Of a stretch of 64,000 nucleotides of DNA, positions 52,571 through 64,000 are shown piece after piece. Numbering within the stretch: the first letter of the stretch is position 1; each line of letters opens with the position of its first letter. Below the pieces are notes generated by a model. The model did not search any database and was not told the origin of the DNA. It saw only the letters and a list, made by a program, of their open reading frames with translations. The position numbers were made by a program, and so were the translations under genes. Origin of the DNA: Topomyia yanbarensis (lineage: Eukaryota; Arthropoda; Insecta; Diptera; Culicidae); NCBI RefSeq assembly GCF_030247195.1, contig NC_080671.1:202658897-202722896 (forward strand). Direction: 5' to 3'.

Positions 52571-54892
52571 ATTGTGGTTAGGTTTCGTCGCGGTTGCGGT
52601 AATTACCGTATTTACCGCATCCGCACCGCGAAATCTGCGGTGCGGTGAGACACTTTTTCTCGCAGATGCGGTGCCGGAAAGAGTTTTTACCGCGCGGTTT
52701 TACCGCAACCGCACCGCAAAAAAATGTAATAATTTTGATTATTCTAAATTGATAAACAGACTGCTATAACGAAAGAAAATCTAGCTGTGTCCGAAATATT
52801 TTGACGCTATCATTTTTACGACATATTTTGGACCAGTTATTTTATACTTCTAAGTAAAACTTCACAAACTAACAGAGCTGCAAATTTTCACCAGGTTGTT
52901 TTGAACTTGAATAAAGAACACATCTCAAATCATGGCCTGCTATGTTCAATTTGCTGTTTTTCGTTTGCATCATTCATTCAAACAGCCGAGCTGCTCAATC
53001 ATTTTCCATTCATTTTCGATTTCATTGACCCTGTGAATATCTCTGTTCTGGGATATTGACTAAGTTTTTCAAGCAAAACTACTCTGAACATACTTCTTAC
53101 TGTTCATGTAAGCTTTAAAACGCAAAATATGCCAGAATTTAACCTAAACTGGCCTCTACAGAGCAGATGCCAGCTTTGGTTGATGAATGAAAAAGCATCA
53201 ATTTGAAATGAAGACGTACGGTTTGGTTATGAAAATCCTGCCAACTTGAAAGTGAATGATTAAGGGAGGCTTTGAATTTGAATCATGGTTGGGTTTGATT
53301 GAGCTGAAAGCTGGCATTTGAAAATGAGAATTTGCACCACTGACCCCCGCACAGTGATTAAGAACTTTATAAAATTTGCCAAAACATAATACAACATAAA
53401 ACAAATACATAAAATTCAAGACACAATTATTTGATCATTTAAAACAATAAATTTGTACTCTTAAATCCTATTTAAAAGTGCATCACTTCTCCCGATTTCT
53501 GTTGGAATTCGTGGAATTATGAATCGTTTTCGATATCAATTTTTCAACTGTGAATTTTGACTAATTTAATGGAATTAGAGATGAACTAATTATGCTAGGA
53601 CTTAAACACAACCCTCTTGATCAAACCAAACGAATTTGGAGTAATTGGCAGTAAAGGATACAAATGTATGAATGCGTCCAAAATAAGGAGGGATCCAAAT
53701 TAGGATGATTATTCTATCATTCGTTCATCAACATCGTATTTCTATCTTCTTTGATTGCTGTGTAAATTCACTCTTTCTCAAAAAGTATGCTACATAACTT
53801 TTTTTGCGTACTTCCATTCAAATTTACTATAATTTTCTACCAAATTAAGTCCTGATATTTTTCAGTTAAGACTATTTTGTAGCCTTTATGAAGCTTTTTT
53901 GCCAAATACCACATAGTTTGACTCCGGTTCACTTCAATTGAAGTTTTTGCCATTGGCTCTTTGGAAAAATATTATAGGAAAAAACATTAAATGCTAGAAC
54001 TTTCGAACTAGCCTTTAGAAAATTATACTTCATACATTTTTAAAGGGAGCAATCTTAGTTTTTGAATGAGAATACATCTGTTTCTTGAAGAATGCGGAAG
54101 TTAGAGTTTTGGGATATTTTGTCCGTAAAACCCCCTATTTTTAAAAACCATACATTTTTTGCAGTTTTTCTAATGTACCGGTTGAGACCGGACTCCTGCT
54201 TAGATGTAATGTATAGAGCATTTTTTTCGTCAAATATGGCGTCGTTCTTATTGATGAAATACAATATGTTTTTATTTCACTGTATTGGAATATATGCACT
54301 ACTATATAGAAGTACTGGTATTTCGACATTATTTTTTTTTGGTAAGATTCCTTTAAGAATGAAATTTTCGCTTTTACTACGTAAATGCAAAAAACATTCA
54401 TTTCATTTTCATATGTCAAAAACATTGAAAATATGAAAATTTAAAGAAAAAAATATGCAACTTCATTTCTAATTACATTTTTATTCCACATTTTTTCAGT
54501 TAACTGAAGGGTTGCTAAAATAAAAGTTTTCCTATTACTGCAGTAGAACGTTCTTGAATGTATAATGTTTTCCTTAAAATGTACGGAATTTTACTAATAG
54601 AAAATACAAAAGTTGATTTTTTCATAAACATTTCATTCTGAGGAGTCTCTTAAAGTTAAATTTCGTGTGAATAAGAATAACATTTTATTATATATGGTTT
54701 GTACAATTTTTTAACACTATTTTTAAAAATATAAAAATTTTACCGCATTTACCGCATTACCGCGCGGTGTGGTGCGGTAAATAAATTGCGGTTGCGGTAA
54801 GCGGTGTGGCTTCATAATTTTTTTTTTGCCGTTTCGGTGCGGACAATCCATTTACCGCCCACATCCGCACCGCGACGAACCCTAATTGTGGT
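52571..54892. mobile_element. 2.3-kb non-autonomous hAT element with GCGGT-rich ends
   Basis: The body 52579-54884 has ends TAGGTTTCGTCGCGGT and, from the right, TAGGGTTCGTCGCGGT and is flanked by the exact 8-bp repeat ATTGTGGT (52571-52578, 54885-54892). About 150 bp at each end is packed with GCGGT/ACCGC units in both orientations, as expected for transposase binding arrays in hAT elements. The interior is A+T-rich and no transposase frame was found. Confidence 0.85.
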
Positions 54893-55937
54893 TTTATGAT
54901 AGTTTTATAGCCACTGATAAAACTTAGATAGCACTTGTAGCGTGCTATAAAACTTCAATTGTTACTTGGATATAGTTTTTAAACGCAAAATGCCAAGGCC
55001 TCTTAGGCCTGCTGCGCATTACAACTTCAACTGAGCGTACTTTGACGTAAATAGTCATATTTAGAGCACATATTTGCATGCAAAAATAAGTTCTAATCAA
55101 TACATTTCAGAAAACTCCTAAGTTTTGACGAATTTATATTCTACATAGTGTAAAAAACATTTATCGTTCGAACAAACGCATGTTCGTAGAGTTATATTGT
55201 TGTAACACGTTGTTGGTTTAAACATATTTTTGTATCAATAAAATATGCCTCCGAGGAAATGTTCGTAAAACATTTTATTCAACAACAAAATGGAATTTTT
55301 GCACTATATCCAAAAAGTATTTTTGCATGGCGTTTTATTACATAGCATTGAAGCAAGCTATCAATTGGGTTTGTGTCACAAAATTTCAATATATCACAAA
55401 TGAAGCAGTTAAATTTTCATTACAAAATCTTGTGAGGTTAGATAATGTTTGATACTTGTAAATTGGCATAATATTACACATTACTATTTTTGCCTCATAA
55501 TAGGGAAAACAGGCATTTCCCAAGGACACAGTTGTTTTTATCTTGGATTAAAAAATTTGGACACTCCAAAAATAGTAACTTTCATTTCATATATTTTAAC
55601 TTTTTTGCTTAACTCAATCTTTATGCTGAACTGGTTAGTCCCTAGGGTTAGTATATGCAGGGAATATTTTTGCGAGTATCTGACTTTTTTCGGAATGTAG
55701 AATAGCAAGTGACTATCAGCGAAGGCTTAAATTTTTAATTTTCTGAGTATTCTGAAGACTAGACTAAATTATTCAATTATTTCAAATAGAAAAATGATTC
55801 AAACAGTCGAAAGAATTGTAATAAAAAATAAAAGTGATCAAAATTCATTTGATTTCATATAATTTTATTGTAAGAGGTATTAAGTTTTACCGCGCCTTAG
55901 CGGCTTGCCTTTTAACACTAGGATTTTAGTTTACAAA
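54893..55937. other. Unassigned A+T-rich DNA
   Basis: No gene or repeat family was recognised; the 83-codon plus ORF at 55449-55700 has no family pattern. Confidence 0.4.
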
Positions 55938-56128
55938 TTATGTTTTGCCAGAGACGTTCTACAAAAAGCTTCGTCACCGAGTCGTTTGTCGATATTTTTG
56001 CCTAGAAAAATTACAGCGTGTTTTTGAAATAATACACTATAATGTACAAAAGTTTTGATAAATTTGCTTCACGCAAAGTGTTAAAAAAATTTCAAAAAAG
56101 TGTTTTTTTTTTATTTCACGCTGAAACC
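55938..56128. repeat. Solo arm of the foldback family seen at 15406-16088
   Basis: The segment from TGTTTTGCCAGAGACGTTC to CACGCTGAAACC matches the right arm of the earlier element. No opposite arm is adjacent. Confidence 0.75.
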
Positions 56129-56225
56129 TTCAACCTTAGTGTTGGTATAAAAGATTTATAGAGCGTTTCGTTAGCTTCCAAACTGTTGGTATAAATAAAA
56201 CCTTTGTATATCGCCAGCTGGTAGG

Positions 56226-56915
56226 TATACACCAGAGTGACAAGAAAAAATAACCCCTATCGGCCCACATCTGAAACGATTCCTCGTCCCACCAGGAGTA
56301 CTTGCTCGAAATTTGAAGCAAATCGGACAAGTTTAGCTACCGGACAAACGTACCTGTACAATAATTCTTTCGAATATCTTAATATTCTATCTCTGCTCTA
56401 TGAAAAATTAATGTTGGCGCCCTCTATGCGGCTGGAACTGAAATTTTCTAACCATAAAATAACTCGTATTATGTACTACATTTCTTCTGAACATACTATT
56501 GAGCTAAATCTGAGCATTATTTCACAAAAATGTGTGGTTCGTGGGAAAAGAGTACTGATACACGATCATGCACTGCTAGGCCCCATGCAAAACTGACTCA
56601 GACATAATTTCGCTAAAAGTTTCAACAAAGCCGGATTGACCAGCAGTTTTCGACCAAGTTGCAGACAATACAGTTATCTTTCTTATTTTCACTAACAATA
56701 ATAATACGATGCATACAGTGCCACCTTGTGTCGAAAATGCGAGTTAGTTGGTTTTCTCCATGTAAATTATCGAAAAATCCCACACAAACTTCAGGCGCGT
56801 TGGTCCGGTAGCTAGACTTGTCCGATTTGCTTCAAATTACTCCTGGTGGGACTAGGAATCGACTTAATGGTGGGCCGATGGAGTTCCTTATTTTTCTGGG
56901 CAGCCTAGTATACAC
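56226..56915. mobile_element. Foldback family copy 2 (left arm shortened)
   Basis: The body 56233-56908 is homologous to the foldback at 32068-33245, sharing TTGGCGCC, CACTGCTAGGCCCCATGC and GGTGGGCCGATGGAGTT, but most of the left arm is deleted. TATACAC occurs at both edges (56226-56232, 56909-56915) and may be a 7-bp target duplication. Confidence 0.65.
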
Positions 56916-57626
56916 GTTCCTACCTGTTCGGTTAAGCCTGACACTAAGCTATTTTAGGATTCGGTCGTCTAAACGCAATCCAAAACTACAATGACACGAT
57001 TTTTGAAAAATAGTTAAAACTGTTCTGGTTATTTAAGGTTTCAAATTTTGTTCACACTAATTTTACAGTGGATTTACAAAAACTTCTAATTTTGCAGTAG
57101 ATTTACCCAAAATCGATTGTAGTCTAGAAAGACTTAATAGCAGAAACAACATTTCTTTAATAGTAGAAAAAACTTTTCAAAGTTGATCATCGTGATAAAA
57201 CTTGGTTATTCGTGTCTTACTTCCCGTTTGACTACAAGTCCACCATCCCACAAGTTCCTTCTTTGTGAAGTCGTTTTAGAATTTGTGTAGGTGAGTAGTA
57301 CACATACACATTTTTTATTTGCAGATTAAAAAAAAATTTCTCGTAATTTTACAAACACTTTTCTGTTTTTGCCTAATCCCAGTACTTTTTGGAGTTAACC
57401 AGCCAAGCACTTAACGATCATAGGCTTCGCGGATGTCGGTGTTGAAGATAATTTTTTTTGTTCGCTGAGGCTCTAAAAATGTTTAGCAGAAAATTTAAAA
57501 AAAAAACAATTATCATTTTACCGATATATCATAATGCGCTGCTGCGCGGAACATTACTGAGCTCAACTAGTATTAAATGTTTCACATATAAAATTGTCTC
57601 TAAAATCTGGTAATCTTTTGAAGTAT

Positions 57627-57877
57627 TTAAAATGACACCATGCAACGGTCAAAGCTTGCCTTCATTTTCAAGGTAACACACTCTCCCTGGCGTATAGTTT
57701 GTAAACCATTCGCGAGCATATCCAAATCACACATTATTCTGGAATGGTATTGGGGGGATTTTTTGCCATAAATGTCGAGCGTGTTGTTGTCTGTATCCAA
57801 AGTATCTGAATGATTAGCTTGCGAGCGAGGACTCCCTTCTAACTTCTTCAGGAAGTCATAATTATCAGACAATACTG
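57627..57877 (-). CDS. Unassigned ORF, possible exon
   Basis: A minus-strand frame of about 81 codons (SDNYDFLKKLEGSPRSQANH, then DTDNNTLDIYGKKSPQYHS, then CDLDMLANGLQTIRQ) is more balanced in codon use than its A+T-rich surroundings. It begins with no ATG but directly follows ACTTGCAACAG, a possible acceptor, and ends at a stop at 57627-57629. I do not recognise a family. It could be an exon of a gene lying mostly outside the window, or a chance frame. Confidence 0.25.
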
Positions 57878-57879
57878 TT

Positions 57880-59299
57880 GCAAGTAGTTAATTTGTATTT
57901 TTTTTTTCCTGCCATGGAAGAAAACTTTTTTTGACTACCACAATGATGATTCGTGGAATACTTCTTACTGTTTTCGCATAGTTAATTTGTTATCTCTATC
58001 TAAATTTTTGCTCAAAACAGAAGACTGATAAAATCAAAAGAAGTTGATTCTTAGTGCACATAACAGTTATAGAACAAGTTCTACGATCCTACTGGCAACT
58101 AGTCACACCAGCCCATCAAATAAAAGTAGTTCATGCAAAAGAAATCGCGATCAAAAAATATTTAAGTGATTTCAATCCACTTTCGTATATTCTTAAAAGT
58201 ACAGGGAATCACAATTATAATTTAGTCTCCGTTCAGTTTTCTGTGCTTGTTGGTAAAATCAGAGTCATTAAATTTAATTATGTTCACTTTGCGGTTGAAC
58301 AATAGAGCATTTTCATGTTTAAAAATGTTGTTTGTATGTGGGATACTCCTAACTGAAAAAGGGGTCGTAGTGTAGTTTTTGAAAGACAAAATAACAACCA
58401 TGAAATTCTTAGTGGCTTAATTCAATTATCTTGCAGTTCTAAAAATAAACTATTTGATGCATAAAACTATGTGCACAAGAATGTAAATTAGTGCATCAAT
58501 TTCAAAGTCTCACAAAATATATTTTCTTCCACGCGTATTGCGCAAAAGCAAAATTATACCGTCAACTGAATCAGTCTTCAAAAATTTAATAAAAGTTCTT
58601 GAGACTTTTTATGAGTTAGAAGATTGATTGACAGCTCAGGATTACTCCATAATACGGTTAAATCAAAGCACCTACTAAAGAACCAATCTCAAGAAAAACA
58701 GGAATGTACATGGGACAAATATGTGGTTGTGTTGATTTTTGCATCGATACTGTAACTGCTCTGTGAATCAGAGTGGTTAAGGTACTCCGTACAACAAAAT
58801 TATCCACCGAATAAGAAATTGCTTCTAGCATGAATAAAAGAATGTGAATTTTCTCTATTAATAAAGCACCTGATTGAACTAAATGTTATACTCTCCTAAA
58901 AACTTTTCCCGCTGAGCTTAAACCATAAATCAATATATTGATAATAACTTCACCATGCACCTTAATTGAGACTGGATAGCAGTCGGTTTTCCCTTTCCAA
59001 ATTTAATCATCATTCTGAGTGGCCGCTTCGAGTACGAGAACAAAAAAGGCAAGCCATAATAAGAACGCTCATCATAAAAAATAGTCATCTGCGCTTTGAC
59101 GCGTAGTTCGGTTAATAAACAAGAAGAGATCACTAGTTATAGTTGAGATTACAACAGGTCATCTTACTTATTATTTATAGATACAAAGCAAACTTGAACT
59201 CTACTAATGACGCGTGCCTTTCATTGCAATGTTTAGATTAAATAAAAGATATGAATTTCTTCGTAGATAGTTGTTTACCCTTTTTTGTACCTTTCCGAC
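57880..59299. other. Unassigned A+T-rich DNA
   Basis: No gene, RNA gene or repeat family was recognised. Confidence 0.4.
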
Positions 59300-59520
59300 A
59301 TCTGTCCAACAAAAATATTCTTAACATGCCTTCAGGCTACCTGGTTACCCGCAAAATTGGAAGCCCCATAACTATAAGATTTTTGGATTCAGGAACTCAT
59401 CCACTTTTAGACTCTGATTGAAGGAATTGAATGAGTACATTTGGTTCTCGATATTCCGGATTCCCGCAGGCTTATATATGGGATAGTATTGCCTTAGAAG
59501 TCAATTACTTATCGTAACAC
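59300..59520 (+). repeat. Fragment related to the TTAA element at 62311-63133
   Basis: The succession CCTGGTTACCCGCAAAA, CCCCATAACTATAAG, GGAACTCATCCAC and ATATTCCGGATTCCCG is shared in order, with changes, with about 62500-62655. It is one internal block without termini. Confidence 0.55.
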
Positions 59521-59937
59521 AACCATCCAATGATATGATATAGGACGGTATCAAATCACTCAAACTTCGAAAAAAAATTTCGAAGCCCTTCCGGGCCTAA
59601 TAGTGTGTCTGTAAGTATGTACACTAAGGTCATGTAACTATCTCAGCAATAGCTGATCCGAACTTAACGAGCCTGTTTTTGTTAAATGAAAGGCCTAATG
59701 TGATCATTAAACACTATTATTTTTGATTTTCGATGTGTTGTTTACTCTCTGCGATATGGGTGATTTTGTCAAAACACGATATGTTTAACTACATAACTTT
59801 CAAACAGACAGGTTATGTGCATATAATTAGAAATACCTTTCTAACAAGCTATAAATTGTAAAAATCCGCTTACGAACGCCGGAGTAAATAAACAATTTAT
59901 GTTTTTATTATCCGCGTAAGATATTTTCAATAACTTT

Positions 59938-62228
59938 AAATCGTCACTGTTGTGCTCTCTTATGACAACCGCCATTTAGCACATTTCGAGAAAAAGAATT
60001 TTCAAAGTTTGAACTTGAATATCTTGAAACTCAGAAATGGTAGAAACAAGACAATTGTTTTTGCTGAAAATGTAAACGAAAGTCGCACTCCCACGCAGCG
60101 ATACCAGGTTTACAGACATGTCTGTATTTTACAGACTTTTGATATCCTCCTACAGACGTAGTTAGACATCTACAGACTTTTAAAAGAGTAATAGTGTTAA
60201 GCAAAATTGTACTAGAATAACTGTATTCGACTACGAGTGATTACTTCATAATAGTATTCTAATTTCAATCTACTTTTAAAGTAATATTCTAGTCTAACTA
60301 GGATTTACACAATCATCACAATCTTCTATAAACATTTCATAGAAACATGTGGCATCGCTGCTCACACGTGTCATAAGTGTGAATTGATGAAAAAATTTGT
60401 ATGAGATGTCATAAGCGTGCATGGGAAATTTTCCATTCAAATAAAGCATAAATTATTACCTTTAATTTATATCTTCGGTTTTATTTGGTCTAGAAACAAT
60501 CGGTGACATGCATTTTAAAGGAAATTGGTCCAGGAATCTTAAAAAAAAAGTAGTTTTTGGCTGCAATGCTGCCAAACATGCAATATTTCCAGTTTAAAAA
60601 TTAAGCTGCATTTTGCTCGCAATACCCCAAATCTGTTCCGGTTATATTTTATGTTTCATATATTTTATATTTTGTATATTTTTTGTTGGTTGATCCGGAT
60701 TTACTGTGTTTTTATTTAATTCAAGACTACACTAGTGTGTTGATACCGCCTGTTTTTTCCGGGTGGAGTCATCTTAAATGATACATCATCTGAATTTTCT
60801 TTAAGTCAAAGCTACAGTAATGTTTACTGCTGCTCTTCTGAAAATGGAGGGACGTGCACGAAAGGATGTTTGTGGAGTGTGACAGGACGGGACGATATGT
60901 GCAGTTTAATTGATTAAGCCGTTTTCATGTGCCATTTTCGATGATCGTGCACCGATGCGGTGGAGTACTTTAGATTTGCACTTTCGACCAGTACCAATGA
61001 AACAATCCATTTTTCCCTTTGCTCAGAAGTGCCAAATCTGTGCGCGAAATTACTCCGGCGCACATCAATCAAAAACTCTAATATAGTAGGACGAAGATAT
61101 TCTCTTGGGTGCTACCGTAGATAGGTAACCCGATGTTGTCATAACAAGAGTTAGTCGGATATAGTGGTTGATATGGTAACAAAAATTACCGTGTCGTGGT
61201 TCCATTGTTTTGAGCCCAATAGAAAAAGCAATGACTTCTCAGTCGATTTTTAGTATCGGTTTGGCCTATTTTGTGAAATATACAGTACAGTTATTTGTGC
61301 TTTCCGTCAACGCTCAACGAACGTAGAAAGTTTCTGTTTTCTTGATCCTGTACTGCCTATTAGGACATGGAAGTCCTGTATGGATTTTTGTCGAAGGCGA
61401 GTTGTTTGTTGGTTTGTATTTTATGCGTTTTTTGTTTATATTACTACTAATTAACCGATTTCGCCAATTTTCTCTATTGTTTCAGAGAGCGAGTAAGAGC
61501 GCTATAACCCTGGCTCATTAGCCAGGGCAGGGCTAAATACTTCTGTCCCATCCCAGGAATCTAGGACCAAAGGAGTGACATTAACCCTCTTAGCAAAGTC
61601 ACTCCCAACGATTTATCAAACCCCCATCAAATTGAATCGGTTGTGTACGGTTGTCCACGTTTCTTCCTTATTCAAGGTTCAAAATAATCCATTGATTAAA
61701 TTATTCATTGAATGAATAATTTGATTGCCGTATAATTTTGAATCATCTTTATTTTGTACGCTACACAGTTGGCCTGGCCGCTTTAATGCTTGTGTCATAT
61801 TCAATATGTGCTACAAACATTAATAATGACAAGAAAAATTGGAGACGAACGTCTGCAATTTTCCAGGATCCCTACATGTATTGGCTGTGTATGTATAGAC
61901 TAGACTAGACTAGAAAGCTGCATTTTGCTCGCAATACATGTATTTTTGTTATGAAAAGTATTGTGCCATTGTGTTCCTCAGACATTTTTACACACAAAAA
62001 CATCTAAAACTTCAATATAACTTGAGCAAATCTTAAGACACAGTGATTTGAAGAAAAATAAATCACAATTTCTCATCGCGTTTCTAGCTATATTTCAGTA
62101 AACAAGCAGCATTTCAAAATTACGAAAACGCCACTTTGGTGAGATTTTTCAGGCAATTAATCTGGAATATCTAACTCAGTTTACCCCAAAATAGCGTTTG
62201 TCATAAGATAGCACAACAGCAACGAAAT
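59938..62228. mobile_element. TIR element with 4-bp target duplication (copy B), split by a retroelement
   Basis: The body 59942-62224 has ends CGTCACTGTTGTGCTC and, from the right, CGTTGCTGTTGTGCTATC and is flanked by AAAT on both sides (59938-59941, 62225-62228). It is the same family as 23399-24413 but inverted: its left end matches the other's right end. Removing the nested retroelement and one target copy leaves about 971 bp, close to the 1015 bp of copy A. Confidence 0.8.
60603..61937 (+). mobile_element. 1.29-kb non-coding retroelement with 23-bp target duplication
   Basis: The body 60626-61914 is flanked by an exact 23-bp direct repeat (60603-60625 and 61915-61937, containing GCTGCATTTTGCTCGCAATA). 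It ends in a TAGAC repeat. The last 429 bp match the short copy at 13213-13625. It has no ORF and no obvious A/B boxes at its 5' end, so it is either a 5'-truncated LINE 3' UTR or a mobilised non-coding RNA. Inside, a textbook 3' splice-site sequence (ACTAATTAAC, pyrimidine tract, TTTCAG) ends at 61485. Confidence 0.85.
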
Positions 62229-62306
62229 GGGACCCTTGCATAAAGACTATTGGTTTACTGGTTTACCGATTTTTAATATCGGGGAATGAAAACACATTAA
62301 CATGAT

Positions 62307-63137
62307 TTAACCGTTATGTGTCCGACGCGGTACCCTTTTTAGGTTTCAATTAATGAAATTCCCATGTTTTATCCATCGCTGGAAATTGAAACTTTGTGAC
62401 ATCTTAGAATTTCACAAAGTCAAACTTTTGGGTTAATAATATTGTTGATATAGTAAGGGGGGAGTGAGGAGGGGCCCCTGAATTTTTTTACTTCGTAACA
62501 AGCCGACGTGGGTACCCGTGTACCCACAAAACTGAAATACCAATAACTAAGGCAATTCTTGGTGTTTTGGATTCGAGAACTCATCCACCTTTAAACTTGG
62601 TTAAAATGAATCGGGTTACGTCATTCGGTTCCCGGGAATTCGGATTTCCGGAAGCATGTTCAAGTGCTGCGATACTATTTGTGAATTTCACTGAAATACT
62701 ATCAATGAGGGTATCAAATTTCTTGGAATTGCATCAGTAGGCTATATCTCGTGGTTTTGGAATCATTTGGTGATTTGACCCCGGAACGGACATTTTGGAG
62801 CAGGTTCCAGTGGGGCAGTGAGTGTCTATTCCATTCCAATTTCATTTTTCAAACTGCCATACGGTCCCGTAACAACAAATAACAGAGTTCCGAGACGATT
62901 TGAAGAGTTCTGATACTCATATTGCTAGGACATTATAAAAATTTACAAATCATACCTTAGTACTGGAACATTACTCCGGAAAATCCGGATTATCGGACCG
63001 GACGAGTTCTTGAATCCAAAACATCTAAAAGTGTCTAAATCAGTTAAAGGAAGCCATAGTTATGAGTTTGTGGGTACCCGGGTACCCTCGTTGGCCTGTT
63101 AAAGGTGTTTTTTTTTTGTTGGACACATAACAGTTAA
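62307..63137. mobile_element. 823-bp TTAA-flanked TIR element
   Basis: TTAA lies at 62307-62310 and 63134-63137. The ends are CCGTTATGTGTCCGAC and, from the right, CTGTTATGTGTCCAAC. A second inverted pair inside contains GGGTACCCG and a third contains CATCCACTTTTA-like blocks. TTAA duplication suggests a piggyBac-type element. Non-coding. Confidence 0.7.
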
Positions 63138-64000
63138 GGAACTGCATTCCAAAACATCTTGTGAATTTACTCAATGTTGAATGAACTATTTCTCAAAAAT
63201 TAATAGGTAAATTTAACACAACGATAAAGAGCAAACTTTTTTCAAAGTTACGGTGTTTAATAAGTGTTAAATAAGCTTTTGTAATATTGTGTAGGAAAAA
63301 AAGCTGAAAATTTCAGTATTTTCTCTATCTGCAACATATAAACCCTTAAGTATAGCAATTAATTGGTATACGAACTGGAATAGGTTCGCCAAATTTTGGA
63401 AGAAGTCTATAAAATAACCCCAAGGAAACTACCTAAAAATTGTTGTAGTTCGATCCAATAAAAAAAATCCTCAAAAATGCAATGTACCTATTAATGTGGA
63501 ACACAATGAATAATACATACAATAAAGACCCGTTATTAACAGTCTCATGGTGTATTTTAGGCTGAAAATATGAGGGCATTGACTAAATCGGGCAATTTTC
63601 TTTTTCTTTATAATAAACTGAAGCTGTTAAAATATTCTTGCCGTCTCTTGATGTAGTCTGATAACTATTTCTGATTATTTAATATATATTTATTTTAAAG
63701 AGGTTTTCTAACGTAAAATTTAAAAAAGATGAACCTTTTGTTTTTGCATATTTCCATCTTCATGATAAGGAAAACATGCTCAAGAAAGGATATACTCGAA
63801 TTCAGTCTTGTTCGTCTGCTAGAGCCCATCAAACATATGTTCATATTTGGCTGATAAAATCGGGTTTTCAATGTATTATAATAGATATTCAGTATTCGAA
63901 GAAGTCTCTTGTGAACGACTGTAGAACGACTTTGTTTCTACTTACTTGAAGTTTTTTTTTAAACTGTAGAGCCTTGATTTCCACTGCGACCATTTAAAGG
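63138..64000. other. Unassigned A+T-rich DNA to the window end
   Basis: No gene or repeat family was recognised, apart from the short inverted match CACTGCGACC near 63980. Confidence 0.4.

Overview
The window is eukaryotic and looks like the repeat-rich genome of a culicine mosquito, most likely Aedes. The evidence is one recognisable host gene, a spliced insect arylalkylamine/dopamine N-acetyltransferase with GT-AG introns, set among non-LTR retrotransposons, a Feilai-like tRNA-derived SINE and many MITE-like DNA transposons. There are no bacterial operons, ribosome binding sites or CRISPR arrays. The species name is an inference from repeat style, not from a marker gene.

Layout. 0-2.7 kb: a broken Tc1/mariner D37E transposase, a truncated hAT-type element carrying a 116-bp TTAA-flanked MITE, a fragment of an antisense LINE, and the 3' end of a plus-strand LINE ending in a (TAA)n tail. 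2.69-9.30 kb: a nearly complete I-group non-LTR element on the minus strand (ORF1 with one frameshift, ORF2 an intact 1529 aa), sitting inside that AAT/TAA repeat, which continues for 228 bp on the far side. 10.4-17.2 kb: three minus-strand exons of the N-acetyltransferase. An upstream exon at 34.4-34.7 kb and a TATA-type promoter near 49.9-50.0 kb would fit the same gene, giving a gene of almost 40 kb whose introns are filled with repeats.

Intronic and intergenic repeats. 18.2-24.4 kb is a run of TIR elements, several carrying many copies of their own short motif; one keeps the tail of a pogo/Tigger-type transposase. 25.0-27.1 kb holds a degraded LINE with an RNase H domain and interleaved inverted repeats. 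27.9-31.7 kb is a decayed tandem array of replication-dependent histone H3 pseudogenes, recognisable by histone 3' stem-loops. 32.0-33.2 kb is a kilobase-scale foldback. 37.8-38.3 kb is the SINE. 39.3-40.1 kb is a Transib-like element with CACAGTG ends and a 5-bp target duplication. 41.4-42.5 kb is a hAT element nested in a hAT element. 52.6-54.9 kb is a 2.3-kb hAT element. 59.9-62.2 kb is a TIR element split by a 1.3-kb retroelement with a 23-bp target duplication.

Host functions visible are few: the N-acetyltransferase (catecholamine and indolamine acetylation), a strong TATA/Inr/DPE promoter facing right at 50.7 kb with no gene assigned, and one unassigned minus-strand ORF at 57.6 kb. Everything else supportable is mobile or formerly mobile DNA, or A+T-rich sequence with nothing recognisable.
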